Of a DNA stretch of 64,000 nucleotides, positions 44,935 to 54,622 are shown piece after piece. How positions within the stretch are numbered: the stretch's first letter is position 1; every line of letters begins with the position of its first letter. Both the position numbers and the translations under genes were made by a program. The notes beneath the pieces were generated by a model. That model was not told the origin of the DNA. It searched no databases and saw only the letters and a list, made by a program, of their open reading frames with translations. The stretch comes from Rhodococcus oxybenzonivorans (lineage in GTDB: Bacteria; Actinomycetota; Actinomycetes; Mycobacteriales; Mycobacteriaceae), in the NCBI RefSeq assembly GCF_003130705.1, contig NZ_CP021354.1:558001-622000 (forward strand), given 5' to 3'.

Positions 44935-45003
44935 CCCGGGAACTGGAGCATAACGTCGATTTTTTGTACCCGCGCGTAACTTCAGCGAGGGTCACGTTCG
45001 GTT

Positions 45004-45009
45004 TGTCAA
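45004..45009 (-). promoter_or_regulatory. Candidate -35 (TTGACA) of the carboxylase promoter
   Basis: TTGACA on the minus strand, perfect consensus. A -10 is not clear downstream. If used, the transcript would have about 220 bases of leader. Confidence 0.35.
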
Positions 45010-45148
45010 GTGTTCAAGAAGTTACCTGTAACGCATTGTCACGTCGTGAGTTTCGGGGCGAACGACGAAAACGTCACGCCGCAGCGCACTTTCACGTCAA
45101 GTTACCGAGCGGTTCGATACGCCGGCGCAGAGGCCCGGAAAACGCGAA

Positions 45149-45181
45149 CGCCGCGAGCGCGCACGGGGCGCACTCGCGGCG
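45149..45181 (-). terminator. leuA terminator hairpin
   Basis: Perfect nine-bp stem CGCCGCGAG / CTCGCGGCG (45149-45157, 45173-45181), then TTCGCGTTTT on the minus strand, 16 bases after the leuA stop. Confidence 0.7.
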
Positions 45182-45196
45182 ATACGGACGAATCGG

Positions 45197-47149
<1,953 letters not shown>

Positions 47150-47235
47150 CTACTCCTGAGCCTATTCTCCGTGTGTAGGGGTTCGGCACGTTTCCGGATG
47201 TGCCGCCGTTCGACACGTCGAGCGAGGGAGGTGCA

Positions 47236-48249
47236 GTGCGTCACATCTCGCGGGTCACTCCGGTGGTTCTCGTCATCGTTCTCGCAGCGTGTGCCCTGTC
47301 CTGCGGGGTGAACGTGGACGGCTCGCCGCGTGTCGTCGGGGTGGGTGCACCGGTCTACGGCCGGCCTGTCAGCGACTTCGTCCGCGCAGAGCTCGCGGTT
47401 GCCGCGGCGGCCAGAGCCGTCGAACCGTGCGGACTGCTCGACGCAGCCGGGGTGGCGTCGTTCGGCGTCCTCACCGCATACGGTCCGGCAGGCGACCTGT
47501 CGACGTGCCATGCCGAGGTGATCCCGCCCGGCGGTACACCCGTCGATCCGTCCTGGATCGAGGTGGTGGTGGGGGAGCGTGAACCGTCCGAGGGAGTCGG
47601 CCGCGGCCGCGCCGCCGGTGGCATCGAGGTGCGCCCGGCGCTGTCGCCGCTGCCCGGTACGTGCACGCTCTACTTCTCGCTGCCGCCGGTTCCGGGAGTC
47701 GCCGCGCAGCGCTGGGGACACGTCTCCTATCTCGACGGAGCTGCCGGTGTGGTGAGGCCGGCTGCCGGTGACGACTGCGCTGAGGCGAGCGCCGTCCTCG
47801 CGGCGGTGACGGCCAGGCTGCATTCGACTCCGCGGAGTACCACGAATATCCCACTGGCGCAGCAAGACCCGTGCCGGGTGGTCGAAAACGTGACTGAACT
47901 CGAGATCACGACGTTCGCCCCGGGCAGTCGGCCGTACGAGTGCCGCCTGACCCTCGGACGCGGTGACGAGGCATCCGTGCGGTTCGCCCTGTCCACCCCA
48001 CCGCCGCGGACCGGGGGGCCAGAGGTGGTCGAGATCGACGGAGAGTCGTTCGCCTTCTTCGAGGACGCGCTCGAATGCCATTACTACTTCTATCCCGGGG
48101 ACGTTGTCGACACCAACGTGCAACACAGCCCGATGAGCGAAATGGCCCGACGCGGCAACAGACTGACGGCCTCGGTGGCGGCAACGGCGCGTGACTGCGA
48201 AGAGGCGCAAATGCTGGTGCTCGCCGCGGCAGAAATGTTCGACTACTGA
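47236..48249 (+). CDS. Lipoprotein with two DUF3558-like halves
   Basis: 337 residues. Signal peptide with lipobox LAAC near residue 19. Two similar halves each begin with Pro-Cys and carry three more Cys: PCGLLDAAGVASFG...DLSTC...GTC...DDC, then DPCRVVENVTELEITTFAPG...YEC...LEC...RDC. This duplication is the DUF3558 pattern twice in one chain. GTG at 47236 follows GAGGGAG. Function unknown; surface location inferred. Confidence 0.75.
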   Translation: MRHISRVTPVVLVIVLAACALSCGVNVDGSPRVVGVGAPVYGRPVSDFVRAELAVAAAARAVEPCGLLDAAGVASFGVLTAYGPAGDLSTCHAEVIPPGGTPVDPSWIEVVVGEREPSEGVGRGRAAGGIEVRPALSPLPGTCTLYFSLPPVPGVAAQRWGHVSYLDGAAGVVRPAAGDDCAEASAVLAAVTARLHSTPRSTTNIPLAQQDPCRVVENVTELEITTFAPGSRPYECRLTLGRGDEASVRFALSTPPPRTGGPEVVEIDGESFAFFEDALECHYYFYPGDVVDTNVQHSPMSEMARRGNRLTASVAATARDCEEAQMLVLAAAEMFDY

Positions 48250-48250
48250 C

Positions 48251-48601
48251 ATGAACACTCAGGTCGAGGTGGCCCAGGCGTACCTGGATGCGTTGGTCAG
48301 TCACGATGGGAACGCGGTGCCCCTCGCTCCCCGGGCCGTCCGCTACGAGGCGGGATTCAAGACGGGGTTCTCCGGAAACCATCTGCGCCGCAGTCTGTCC
48401 CGAGGTCCGCAGTTCCGTCTGATCCGCGCCGTTCGTGAGGTGGCGTGGTCGGTGGCCGGGGACGACGTCACAGCCGATTATCTCCTGGACGCCGGGCTGT
48501 TCGGCCGAACCCTCATGACCGTGCGGGTGATCGAGACCTTCCACATACCGCAGAACGATCTCCGAATCCGCCGCATCGACGCGAAGATCCGGCGTCCCTG
48601 A
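48251..48601 (+). CDS. NTF2-like/SnoaL-type hypothetical protein
   Basis: 116 residues. VAQAYLDALVSHDGNAVPLAPRAVRYE is the opening helix-strand of the NTF2 fold, LRRSLSRGPQFRLIRAVREV follows, and it ends in TFHIPQNDLRIRRIDAKI. Often found in mycobacteria beside lipoproteins and steroid-catabolism genes; no reaction can be assigned. The ATG at 48251 follows one base after the lipoprotein's stop, so cotranscription is likely. Confidence 0.7.
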   Translation: MNTQVEVAQAYLDALVSHDGNAVPLAPRAVRYEAGFKTGFSGNHLRRSLSRGPQFRLIRAVREVAWSVAGDDVTADYLLDAGLFGRTLMTVRVIETFHIPQNDLRIRRIDAKIRRP

Positions 48602-48660
48602 AGACGTAGAGAACACCGGAGTCCGCGTTCACCTGCCTGGATCGTCGCGACGGGCCGGAA

Positions 48661-49626
48661 CTAGCCCAGTGTTTCGTGTGCCGCGGGGATGGATCCCAGG
48701 CGACCGGCCTGGAAGTCCTCGAACGCCTGCATTACCTCGGCCTTCGTGTTCATCACGAACGGTCCGGCCATGGCCACCGGCTCGCGGATCGGCTTGCCGC
48801 CGAGGACGAAAACCTCCAGCGAGGAGGTACGCGAGTCCTGGGTGTCTGCCGCGGCAATGGTCAGGGCGTCGCCGCGTCCGAAGACGGCGGTCTGCCCCAT
48901 CCGGAACGGCCTGCGCTCCGAACCGACCAGGCCCTCACCGGCGAGGACGTACGCAAGGGCGTTGAATTCCGGATTCCACGGCAGCGTCAGGCTCGCCCCG
49001 GGGGCAACGGTCGCGTGAACCAGGCTGATCGGGGTGTATGTCGAGCCCGGGCCGGAGTGTCCGTCCACCTCGCCCGCGATGACCCGCACCAGGGCGCCGC
49101 CGTCGGGGGAGGACAGCAGGGCCACCTTTTGCCCGGTGATGTCCTGATAGCGGGGTGCGGCCATCTTGTTGTCGCGGGGCAGGTTCACCCACAATTGGAC
49201 GCCGTGGAAGAGCCCACCACTCATGACCAGGTGCTCGGGCGGGGTCTCGATGTGGAGGATGCCACCACCGGCCGTCATCCATTGCGTGTCGCCGCCGCCG
49301 ATGGTGCCGCCGCCCCCGTTGGAGTCCTGGTGCTCCATGATTCCGTCGATCATGTAGGTCACGGTCTCGAACCCACGATGCGGGTGCCACGGCGTTCCCT
49401 TGGGTTCGCCGGGCGCGTAGTTCACCTCACCCATCTGGTCCATGTGGATGAAGGGGTCGAGCGCGGCCAGATCGATGCCGGCGAAGGCGCGGCGAACGGG
49501 GAAGCCCTCGCCCTCGTACCCGACCGGAGCCGTGGTCAGGGAGCGGACCGGCCGGTCGACGGCGCCCGGGGCAGGGGCGTCGATACGCGGCAGGGCAAGG
49601 ATGTTGTCGACAGTCACGGCAGGCAT
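48661..49626 (-). CDS. Pirin-family protein
   Basis: 321 residues, two cupin domains. The metal site of the N-terminal cupin is visible in TPWHPHRGFETVTYMIDG and the later HQDSNGGGGTIGGGDTQWMT. Pirins include redox-sensing and quercetinase members; which one this is cannot be settled. A TAGTTGA-N4-TCAATTA palindrome lies 23 bases before its start and recurs before the luciferase-like gene at 54.3 kb. ATG at 49626 begins MPAVTVDNIL. Confidence 0.85.
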   Translation of the reverse strand: MPAVTVDNILALPRIDAPAPGAVDRPVRSLTTAPVGYEGEGFPVRRAFAGIDLAALDPFIHMDQMGEVNYAPGEPKGTPWHPHRGFETVTYMIDGIMEHQDSNGGGGTIGGGDTQWMTAGGGILHIETPPEHLVMSGGLFHGVQLWVNLPRDNKMAAPRYQDITGQKVALLSSPDGGALVRVIAGEVDGHSGPGSTYTPISLVHATVAPGASLTLPWNPEFNALAYVLAGEGLVGSERRPFRMGQTAVFGRGDALTIAAADTQDSRTSSLEVFVLGGKPIREPVAMAGPFVMNTKAEVMQAFEDFQAGRLGSIPAAHETLG

Positions 49627-49648
49627 CGGGTGTCTCCTCGAACTCGTG

Positions 49649-49666
49649 TAATTGATTCTTCAACTA
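49649..49666 (-). promoter_or_regulatory. RosR/MarR-like operator upstream of pirin
   Basis: TAGTTGA-AGAA-TCAATTA on the minus strand, 23 bases before the start. Matches the TTGA-N4-TCAA core of the MarR-family RosR site in Corynebacterium and the site at 54329-54346. Confidence 0.6.
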
Positions 49667-49709
49667 CCTTACGAGGTGTAACAGCGGCGGTGCGCAGGTA
49701 TTCCCGCGC

Positions 49710-49775
49710 AGGCGGCTCCGCCGCCCGTGAGTGGTTGACGAGTGCAGAGACTCGTTAACCACTCACGGGGCGCGA
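49710..49775 (+). repeat. REP-like composite palindrome, copy 3
   Basis: The same GGCGGC-TCC-GCCGCC mini-hairpin, the long stem CCCGTGAGTGGTT...AACCACTCACGGG (49724-49769, one mismatch), and a further GGCGC-GAA-GCGCC hairpin on the right. Orientation as copy 1. Located between pirin and the DUF732 gene. Confidence 0.85.
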
Positions 49776-49782
49776 AGCGCCC

Positions 49783-50190
49783 TCAGTTGAGGACGCCCTC
49801 GTGGTCGGGGCAGTACCGGGTGATGGCACCGATGATGTAGTAGTAGACGCCGTCGGCGGAGAGCATGGGCGTCCACTCCTCGCGCACCCGGTCGAGGGGT
49901 TTGCCGGCGTCGAGGGCGGTGCAGATTTCGCCGGCCTGGTGCACCGCGGTCTCGTCGTTGGTGACGTTCTGGTTCATCGACCTCAAATAGGTCAGGTAAT
50001 CGGCGGCGGTGGCGGGGTCGTCGGCGACCGCGAAGATGCGCTTCCCCGGTGCGGAGGCGGCGGTGGTCCTGGCAGCGGCGGAGGTCGTGCTCGACTCCGG
50101 TGCCGCGGAATCGGCGCTGTCCCCACCGCAGGCGGTCAGGAATGTCGCGGAGCAGAGGGTGAGGGCGGTCAGAGCAAGAGTGCGGCGCAT
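49783..50190 (-). CDS. DUF732-type lipoprotein
   Basis: 135 residues: lipobox FLTAC near residue 21, a Ser/Thr/Ala linker, then a small alpha-helical domain (DPATAADYLTYLRSMN, ICTALDAGKPL, IGAITRYCP) typical of DUF732 of mycolata. The cysteines in EICTAL and RYCP likely form a disulfide. Secreted or surface attached; function unknown. Confidence 0.78.
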   Translation of the reverse strand: MRRTLALTALTLCSATFLTACGGDSADSAAPESSTTSAAARTTAASAPGKRIFAVADDPATAADYLTYLRSMNQNVTNDETAVHQAGEICTALDAGKPLDRVREEWTPMLSADGVYYYIIGAITRYCPDHEGVLN

Positions 50191-50303
50191 GTGGTGACGG
50201 AGTCCTTTCGAGGCTGGTGCGGCGACGATCGTATCGCCCGTGCGGCGAGAGCACGCGGTGTGTGTTCGCGGCGTTCGCCTGTTCGCCCGGGTGCCCGGCA
50301 GGT

Positions 50304-50309
50304 AGTGTT
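50304..50309 (+). promoter_or_regulatory. Candidate -10 box of the methyltransferase transcript
   Basis: TAGTGT at 50304-50309 would give a transcript with a leader of about 130 bases. No convincing -35. Confidence 0.35.
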
Positions 50310-50337
50310 GCCCTCTCCAGTCGGAGTGGTTCGAGGA

Positions 50338-50450
50338 GGTGAGACCCGTGTTCGTCAGTTCAGTCCGGGTGCTCTCACCCCGCGACCGCGCGGTGGTGCC
50401 GACCTGAGGTGGCCGAGAGAGCGCCCATCGGCAATCCGAAAGGCACTCTC
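50338..50450 (+). promoter_or_regulatory. Attenuator-like leader of the HemK-family gene
   Basis: Segment 1 GGTGAGA-CCCG (50338-50348) pairs with segment 2 CGGG-TGC-TCTCACC (50366-50379). Segment 3 GAGAGCGCC (50417-50425) pairs with segment 4 GGCACTCTC (50442-50450), with an inner TCGG/CCGA. Segment 4 abuts the gene start and its hairpin encloses the ribosome site AAAGG (50439-50443). Segment 2 (GCTCTC, 50371-50376) can instead pair with GAGAGC of segment 3. This is an erm-like 1:2/3:4 versus 2:3 layout. Confidence 0.6.
50348..50407 (+). CDS. Leader peptide before the HemK-like methyltransferase
   Basis: 19 codons, MFVSSVRVLSPRDRAVVPT, GTG start, with AGGAGG seven bases upstream, a stronger ribosome site than that of the gene itself. 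It runs through segments 1-2 of the leader structure and stops 44 bases before the methyltransferase ATG. Its role as a ribosome-position sensor is inferred. Confidence 0.6.
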   Translation: MFVSSVRVLSPRDRAVVPT

Positions 50451-51221
50451 ATGTCAGTTTCCGTCGAAGATGCTCTCGTTCATGAATTGCGCTCTGCCGG
50501 CTGCGTTTTCGCCGAAGATGAAGCACGGTTGATCCTCGCGGCCGCGAGTGATCGGACGAACCTCGTGTCGATGGTCCAGCGGCGCGTTTCCGGTGTGCCA
50601 CTGGAACACGTGCTCGGCTGGGCAGAGTTCTGCGGTCTGCGAATAGCGGTCGACGCCGAGGTTTTCGTGCCTCGCCGGCGTACTGAATTCCTCGTCGACC
50701 GGGCGGCGGCTTTGATGCGTGAAGGTGCTGTCGTGGTCGACCTGTGCTGTGGGTCGGGAGCGGTCGGAATTGCGCTCGCCGCCCTTATCGATTCCCCCGA
50801 GTTGTATGCGGTCGATATCGACCCTGCCGCGGTCCGATGCGCTCGTCGTAACATGCCCGCGGAGCGCGTGTTCGAGGGCGACCTCTACGACCCGTTGCCT
50901 GCTTCCTTGCGCGGACAGGTCCATGTTCTGGTGGCCAACGCTCCATATGTGCCGACCGAGGCGATTCGGTTGATGCCCCCCGAGGCGCGACTGCACGAGC
51001 CGCGGGTGTCACTCGACGGTGGTGCCGACGGCCTGCACATTCAGCGGCGAGTGGCGGTCGGGGCGCAGCACTGGCTCGGCCCCGGCGGTCACCTCCTGAT
51101 CGAAACAAGTGAGAGCCAGGCAACGCGGACAGTCCAGGCCTTCACCGACGCGGGGTTGAGCGCGCGAGTCGAGTCCTCCGCCGAGCTCGGTGCCACCGTC
51201 GTCGTCGGAACGCGGTCGTGA
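50451..51221 (+). CDS. HemK/PrmC-like N5-glutamine methyltransferase paralogue
   Basis: 256 residues. SAM site VVDLCCGSGAVGIALAA and DIDPAAVRCARRN, then the catalytic-type NAPYVP where PrmC has NPPY; ETSESQATRTVQAF ends the fold. N-terminal helical domain (RRVSGVPLEHVLGWAEFCGLR) matches release-factor methyltransferases. The NPPY-to-NAPY change marks a subgroup annotated as a putative protein N(5)-glutamine methyltransferase; its target is not proven. ATG at 50451; the ribosome site AAAGG is inside a hairpin. Confidence 0.85.
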   Translation: MSVSVEDALVHELRSAGCVFAEDEARLILAAASDRTNLVSMVQRRVSGVPLEHVLGWAEFCGLRIAVDAEVFVPRRRTEFLVDRAAALMREGAVVVDLCCGSGAVGIALAALIDSPELYAVDIDPAAVRCARRNMPAERVFEGDLYDPLPASLRGQVHVLVANAPYVPTEAIRLMPPEARLHEPRVSLDGGADGLHIQRRVAVGAQHWLGPGGHLLIETSESQATRTVQAFTDAGLSARVESSAELGATVVVGTRS

Positions 51222-51307
51222 GCGCCTCGACACAATGCTGGACCGACCTCGCGGGGCGCAGCTGCGTTCTGCTCTCCCGAGGCCGGAATTTTCGTTAGGG
51301 TCTCGAG

Positions 51308-53293
51308 ATGGGTCGTGGCGCAGGAGTCGGCATCGGAATCCGGGCAACGCTGGCGGCAGCACTCTGCGCCGGCATGGTGGCGGCGTGTTCGTCGGACGAG
51401 GCGCCACCGAGCGACCCCGCGGCCACCTGTGCCGATGTTCGCAACGGCACGACGGCCGCAGCGCCGCCCGCCGGGCAAGCTCCGCCGCCGGCAGGCACTC
51501 CGCCCACCAGTCAGAACCTTGCGACCAATCCGGAGATCGCGACGGTCTATCGCTCCGGGATGGTGCCCGTCGATACCGCGTCGTATGCGGTGTCGACCGC
51601 CAACCCGATTTCGACACAGGCGGCGTGCGACGTTCTGCGCGAAGGGGGCACAGCGGCCGACGCGTTGATCGTCGCGCAAACGGTGCTCGGCATCGTCGAA
51701 CCGCAGTCGTCGGGAATCGGTGGTGGTGCTTTCCTCCTCTACTACGACGCGGAGAAGAACAGTGTCGAGGCGTACGACGGACGCGAGGTCGCACCGATGG
51801 CGGCGACGGAGAATTATCTCCGCTGGATCAGCGACACGGACCGCACCGAACCGAAGCCTGACGCGCGCGCGAGTGGGCGGTCGATCGGAGTGCCCGGCGT
51901 CGTCCGGATGCTCGAGCTGGCACATCGTGAACATGGCAGGAATGAGTGGCGGGAATTGTTCGATCCCGCAGTCTCCCTGGCGGATCAGGGTTTCGAGATC
52001 AGCCCCCGCATGGCCGGGCAGATCGCCGCTTCGGCTCCCGACCTGGCAATCGACGAGGCGTCGAAGGCGTACTTCCTGAACCCGGACGGCAGCCCCAAAG
52101 TGGCGGGCACCAAGCTGACGAATCCCGCGATGGCCAAAACGCTCGGAGCCGTCGCTTCGGGCGGTGCCGATGCCTTCTACACCGGCGCGATCGCCCAGAG
52201 CATCGTCGACTCCACGGCGACGACCTCGGGAGGACGGACCCCGGGCCAGATCACGCTCGACGACCTCGCGAATTACCAGGCGAAGAAGCGCACGGCCCTG
52301 TGTACGCCGTACCGAGACCACGAGGTCTGCGGTATGCCGAACCCGTCGTCCGGGGGGACGGCGGTGGCGGCGACCCTCGGCATTCTGGAGAACTTCGACC
52401 TGTCTGCCGTGGGGCCGACGAACCTCGACGCCAATGGTGGAAAACCGACGGCGGAGGCCGTGCATCTCATCGCCGAGGCGGAGCGGTTGGCGTACGCGGA
52501 CCGGGACAAGTATGTGGCCGACTCGGATTTCGTTCCGCTGCCCGGTAATTCGGTGGACACGCTGTTGAATGACGACTACCTGAAGCAACGTGCCGACCTC
52601 ATCGATCCCGGCAAGAGCATGGGCACCGCGAAGCCGGGTGACTTCGGTCCGGTGCCGCTCGGGGTGCAGCCGCAGGACAAGGAGCACGGAACCAGTCATA
52701 TTTCGATCGCGGACAAGTACGGCAACGTCGCGTCGATGACCACCACGGTGGAGTCGGCGTTCGGAGCTTTCCACATGACCGAAGGTTTCGTGCTCAACAA
52801 TCAGCTCACCGATTTCTCGGCCCAACCCGTCGGACCGGACGGTGTGCCGCTGGCCAACCGGGTGGAGCCGGGGAAGCGGCCCCGCAGTTCGATGGCCCCG
52901 ACGCTGGTCTTCGGTCTCGGTGACGACGGCGCGCGAGGTGACCTCGAATTCGTGACGGGCTCACCCGGTGGCTCGGTCATCATCCAGTTCGTCGTGAAAA
53001 CATTGGTGGGCATGCTCGATTGGGGCATGAACCCGCAGCAGGCCGTCTCGGGAGTCGACTTCGGCGCCGCCAACACCCCGGTGACCGGGGTGGGCGGTGA
53101 ACATCCGAACATCAATGCTGCCCGGGACGGCGCCGATGACCCGCTGATCGCCCAGTTGCGGGCGATGGGCCACCAGGTCTCGGTTGCTCCGCAGTCGAGC
53201 GGGCTCAGTGCACTGCAACGCGTCGACTCCGGGTGGGTCGGCGGCGCCGATCCCCGACGCGAGGGTGCAGTGATGGGCGACGGTACCGGTTAG
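51308..53293 (+). CDS. ggt: Gamma-glutamyltransferase lipoprotein
   Basis: 661 residues. Signal and lipobox (MVAAC near residue 27), so anchored outside. The Ntn-hydrolase core self-cleaves before Thr462 (EHGTSHISI). Other signatures: QSSGIGGGAFLL, and PRSSMAPTLVF in the C-terminal chain. It hydrolyses or transfers gamma-glutamyl groups from glutathione-like compounds. A Pro/Ala-rich linker (PPAGQAPPPAGTPP) joins it to the anchor. Next genes on the far side include a glutamate-cysteine-ligase fusion. Confidence 0.9.
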   Translation: MGRGAGVGIGIRATLAAALCAGMVAACSSDEAPPSDPAATCADVRNGTTAAAPPAGQAPPPAGTPPTSQNLATNPEIATVYRSGMVPVDTASYAVSTANPISTQAACDVLREGGTAADALIVAQTVLGIVEPQSSGIGGGAFLLYYDAEKNSVEAYDGREVAPMAATENYLRWISDTDRTEPKPDARASGRSIGVPGVVRMLELAHREHGRNEWRELFDPAVSLADQGFEISPRMAGQIAASAPDLAIDEASKAYFLNPDGSPKVAGTKLTNPAMAKTLGAVASGGADAFYTGAIAQSIVDSTATTSGGRTPGQITLDDLANYQAKKRTALCTPYRDHEVCGMPNPSSGGTAVAATLGILENFDLSAVGPTNLDANGGKPTAEAVHLIAEAERLAYADRDKYVADSDFVPLPGNSVDTLLNDDYLKQRADLIDPGKSMGTAKPGDFGPVPLGVQPQDKEHGTSHISIADKYGNVASMTTTVESAFGAFHMTEGFVLNNQLTDFSAQPVGPDGVPLANRVEPGKRPRSSMAPTLVFGLGDDGARGDLEFVTGSPGGSVIIQFVVKTLVGMLDWGMNPQQAVSGVDFGAANTPVTGVGGEHPNINAARDGADDPLIAQLRAMGHQVSVAPQSSGLSALQRVDSGWVGGADPRREGAVMGDGTG

Positions 53294-53299
53294 CGCACG

Positions 53300-54310
53300 T
53301 CACTCCTGTTCGACGAGTGGCGCGACTTTGGTGCCGAGGAGTTCGATGGCGCGCATCACCTTGTCGTGCGGCAGCGGCCCGACGCTGGGGTGCAGCATGA
53401 ACCGCTCGATGCCGAGGGTCTCCCGCATGTCGACGATCTTCTCCGCCACCTGCTCGGGGTTCCCGAGGATCAGTGAGCCGCCGGGGCCCCGCATGGCGTC
53501 GAAGGACTGGCGATCCATCGGCGCCCACCCGCGTTCGCGACCGAGTCCGGTCATGGCCGCGGCATAGGACGGGTAGAAGTCGTCGGCGGCTTGCTCGGCC
53601 GTGTCGGCGACATAACCGTGGGCGTGGACGGCGATCGGCTGCGGTTCGTGACCGCCCTCCGATACCGCACGCCTGTGGAGTTCCGCGAGCGGGGCAAAGC
53701 GTGCCGGCCTGCCTCCGATGATCGCGAGCGCCATCGGGAGACCGAGCAGCCCGGCACGGACCACGGACTCCGGGTTGCCGCCGACTCCGACCCACACGGG
53801 CAGGGGACGCTCGGGCCTCGGGTACACCGGCTGATCGGTCAAGGCCGGACGGAATCGTCCTGACCACGACACCGATTCGGAGTCGCGGAGTGCGAGGAGC
53901 AGCCCGAGCTTCTCGACGAACAGGTCGTCGTAGTCGGCGAGGTCGTACCCGAACAAGGGGAACGATTCGGTGAAGGATCCGCGACCGGCCATCACCTCGG
54001 CGCGACCGTCGGAGATGAGGTCGAGGGTGGCGAACTCCTCGAACACCCGCACCGGGTCATCGGAGCTGAGCACGGTGACCGCGCTGGTCAACGCGATGTG
54101 GGAAGTCTTCGCTGCTGCGGCGGCGAGCACGACGGCGGGCGCGGACGCGGCGAAGTCGGCTCGGTGATGCTCCCCGACGCCGTAGACGTCGAGACCGACC
54201 TGCTCGGCGAGCACGACCTCCTCGAGTAGGTTCTTCAGGCGCTGCCGTGGTGAGACGGTTCCGGTCTCACCGGGGCCGACCTCGGCGAATGTCGTCAACC
54301 CGAGTTCCAT
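53300..54310 (-). CDS. Luciferase-like flavin-dependent oxidoreductase
   Basis: 336 residues, TIM-barrel LLM class. [15 protein letters not shown] start, [24 protein letters not shown] in the flavin pocket, then [26 protein letters not shown] or F420 could be the cofactor. A RosR-like palindrome lies 19 bases before the ATG at 54310, whose ribosome site is AAGGAG. Convergent with ggt. Confidence 0.87.
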   Translation of the reverse strand: MELGLTTFAEVGPGETGTVSPRQRLKNLLEEVVLAEQVGLDVYGVGEHHRADFAASAPAVVLAAAAAKTSHIALTSAVTVLSSDDPVRVFEEFATLDLISDGRAEVMAGRGSFTESFPLFGYDLADYDDLFVEKLGLLLALRDSESVSWSGRFRPALTDQPVYPRPERPLPVWVGVGGNPESVVRAGLLGLPMALAIIGGRPARFAPLAELHRRAVSEGGHEPQPIAVHAHGYVADTAEQAADDFYPSYAAAMTGLGRERGWAPMDRQSFDAMRGPGGSLILGNPEQVAEKIVDMRETLGIERFMLHPSVGPLPHDKVMRAIELLGTKVAPLVEQE

Positions 54311-54328
54311 GGCTACACTCCTTCTAGA

Positions 54329-54346
54329 TAGTTGAACTATCAATCA
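54329..54346 (+). promoter_or_regulatory. RosR/MarR-like operator upstream of the LLM gene
   Basis: TAGTTGA-ACTA-TCAATCA on the plus strand, overlapping the perfect 15-bp palindrome GATAGTTGAACTATC (54327-54341), 19 bases before the LLM start. Shared with the pirin gene. Confidence 0.6.
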
Positions 54347-54420
54347 GTGTGGTAACGGTGGAACCCTGCCGGATATTCCGACGTTGGTTCGGATCGGCGC
54401 GCTCGGGGAATACCGACACC

Positions 54421-54612
54421 ATGGCGACTTATCGAGTAATCGACCCCAAAGGTGACGTGGTAGAGACCCGAGAAATCGACGCAGCCGACGACGCGCACGC
54501 GTGGTTCGTCGATGTCCGGGCCGACAACAGCGAACTCGGGTGGCGGATGGAAGTCGAGCACGACGGCGAATGGTCGTTCTTCGATGACACCGAGGGCGTA
54601 TCGAAGCAGTAG
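54421..54612 (+). CDS. Small conserved protein
   Basis: 63 residues, MATYRVIDPKGDVVETREID at the start and WRMEVEHDGEWSFFDDTEG near the end. A plausible single beta-sandwich; no family recognised. ATG 54421. Ends 11 bases before the ligase/peptidase fusion and is likely cotranscribed with it. Confidence 0.65.
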   Translation: MATYRVIDPKGDVVETREIDAADDAHAWFVDVRADNSELGWRMEVEHDGEWSFFDDTEGVSKQ

Positions 54613-54622
54613 AGACCCCACC

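Larger units (their letters stand above)
44753..45196. other. 444-base gap between the carboxylase and leuA
   Basis: No convincing gene. It holds the carboxylase promoter region and leader on the minus strand and a leuA terminator on the right. An 80-codon frame (44756-44995, minus) runs up to the carboxylase start, but has no ribosome site and unknown sequence. An inverted repeat at 44903-44934 is noted separately. Confidence 0.6.

Noticed and set aside
44756..44995. An 80-codon frame ending just before the carboxylase start
   Set aside because: No ribosome site, no recognisable sequence, and it spans the inverted repeat. It could be a coupled leader but I cannot support it.
50300..50450. 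A known riboswitch (M-box, SAM, cobalamin, FMN) upstream of the HemK-like gene
   Set aside because: I compared remembered core motifs and none fits. The leader ORF and segment pairing explain it better.
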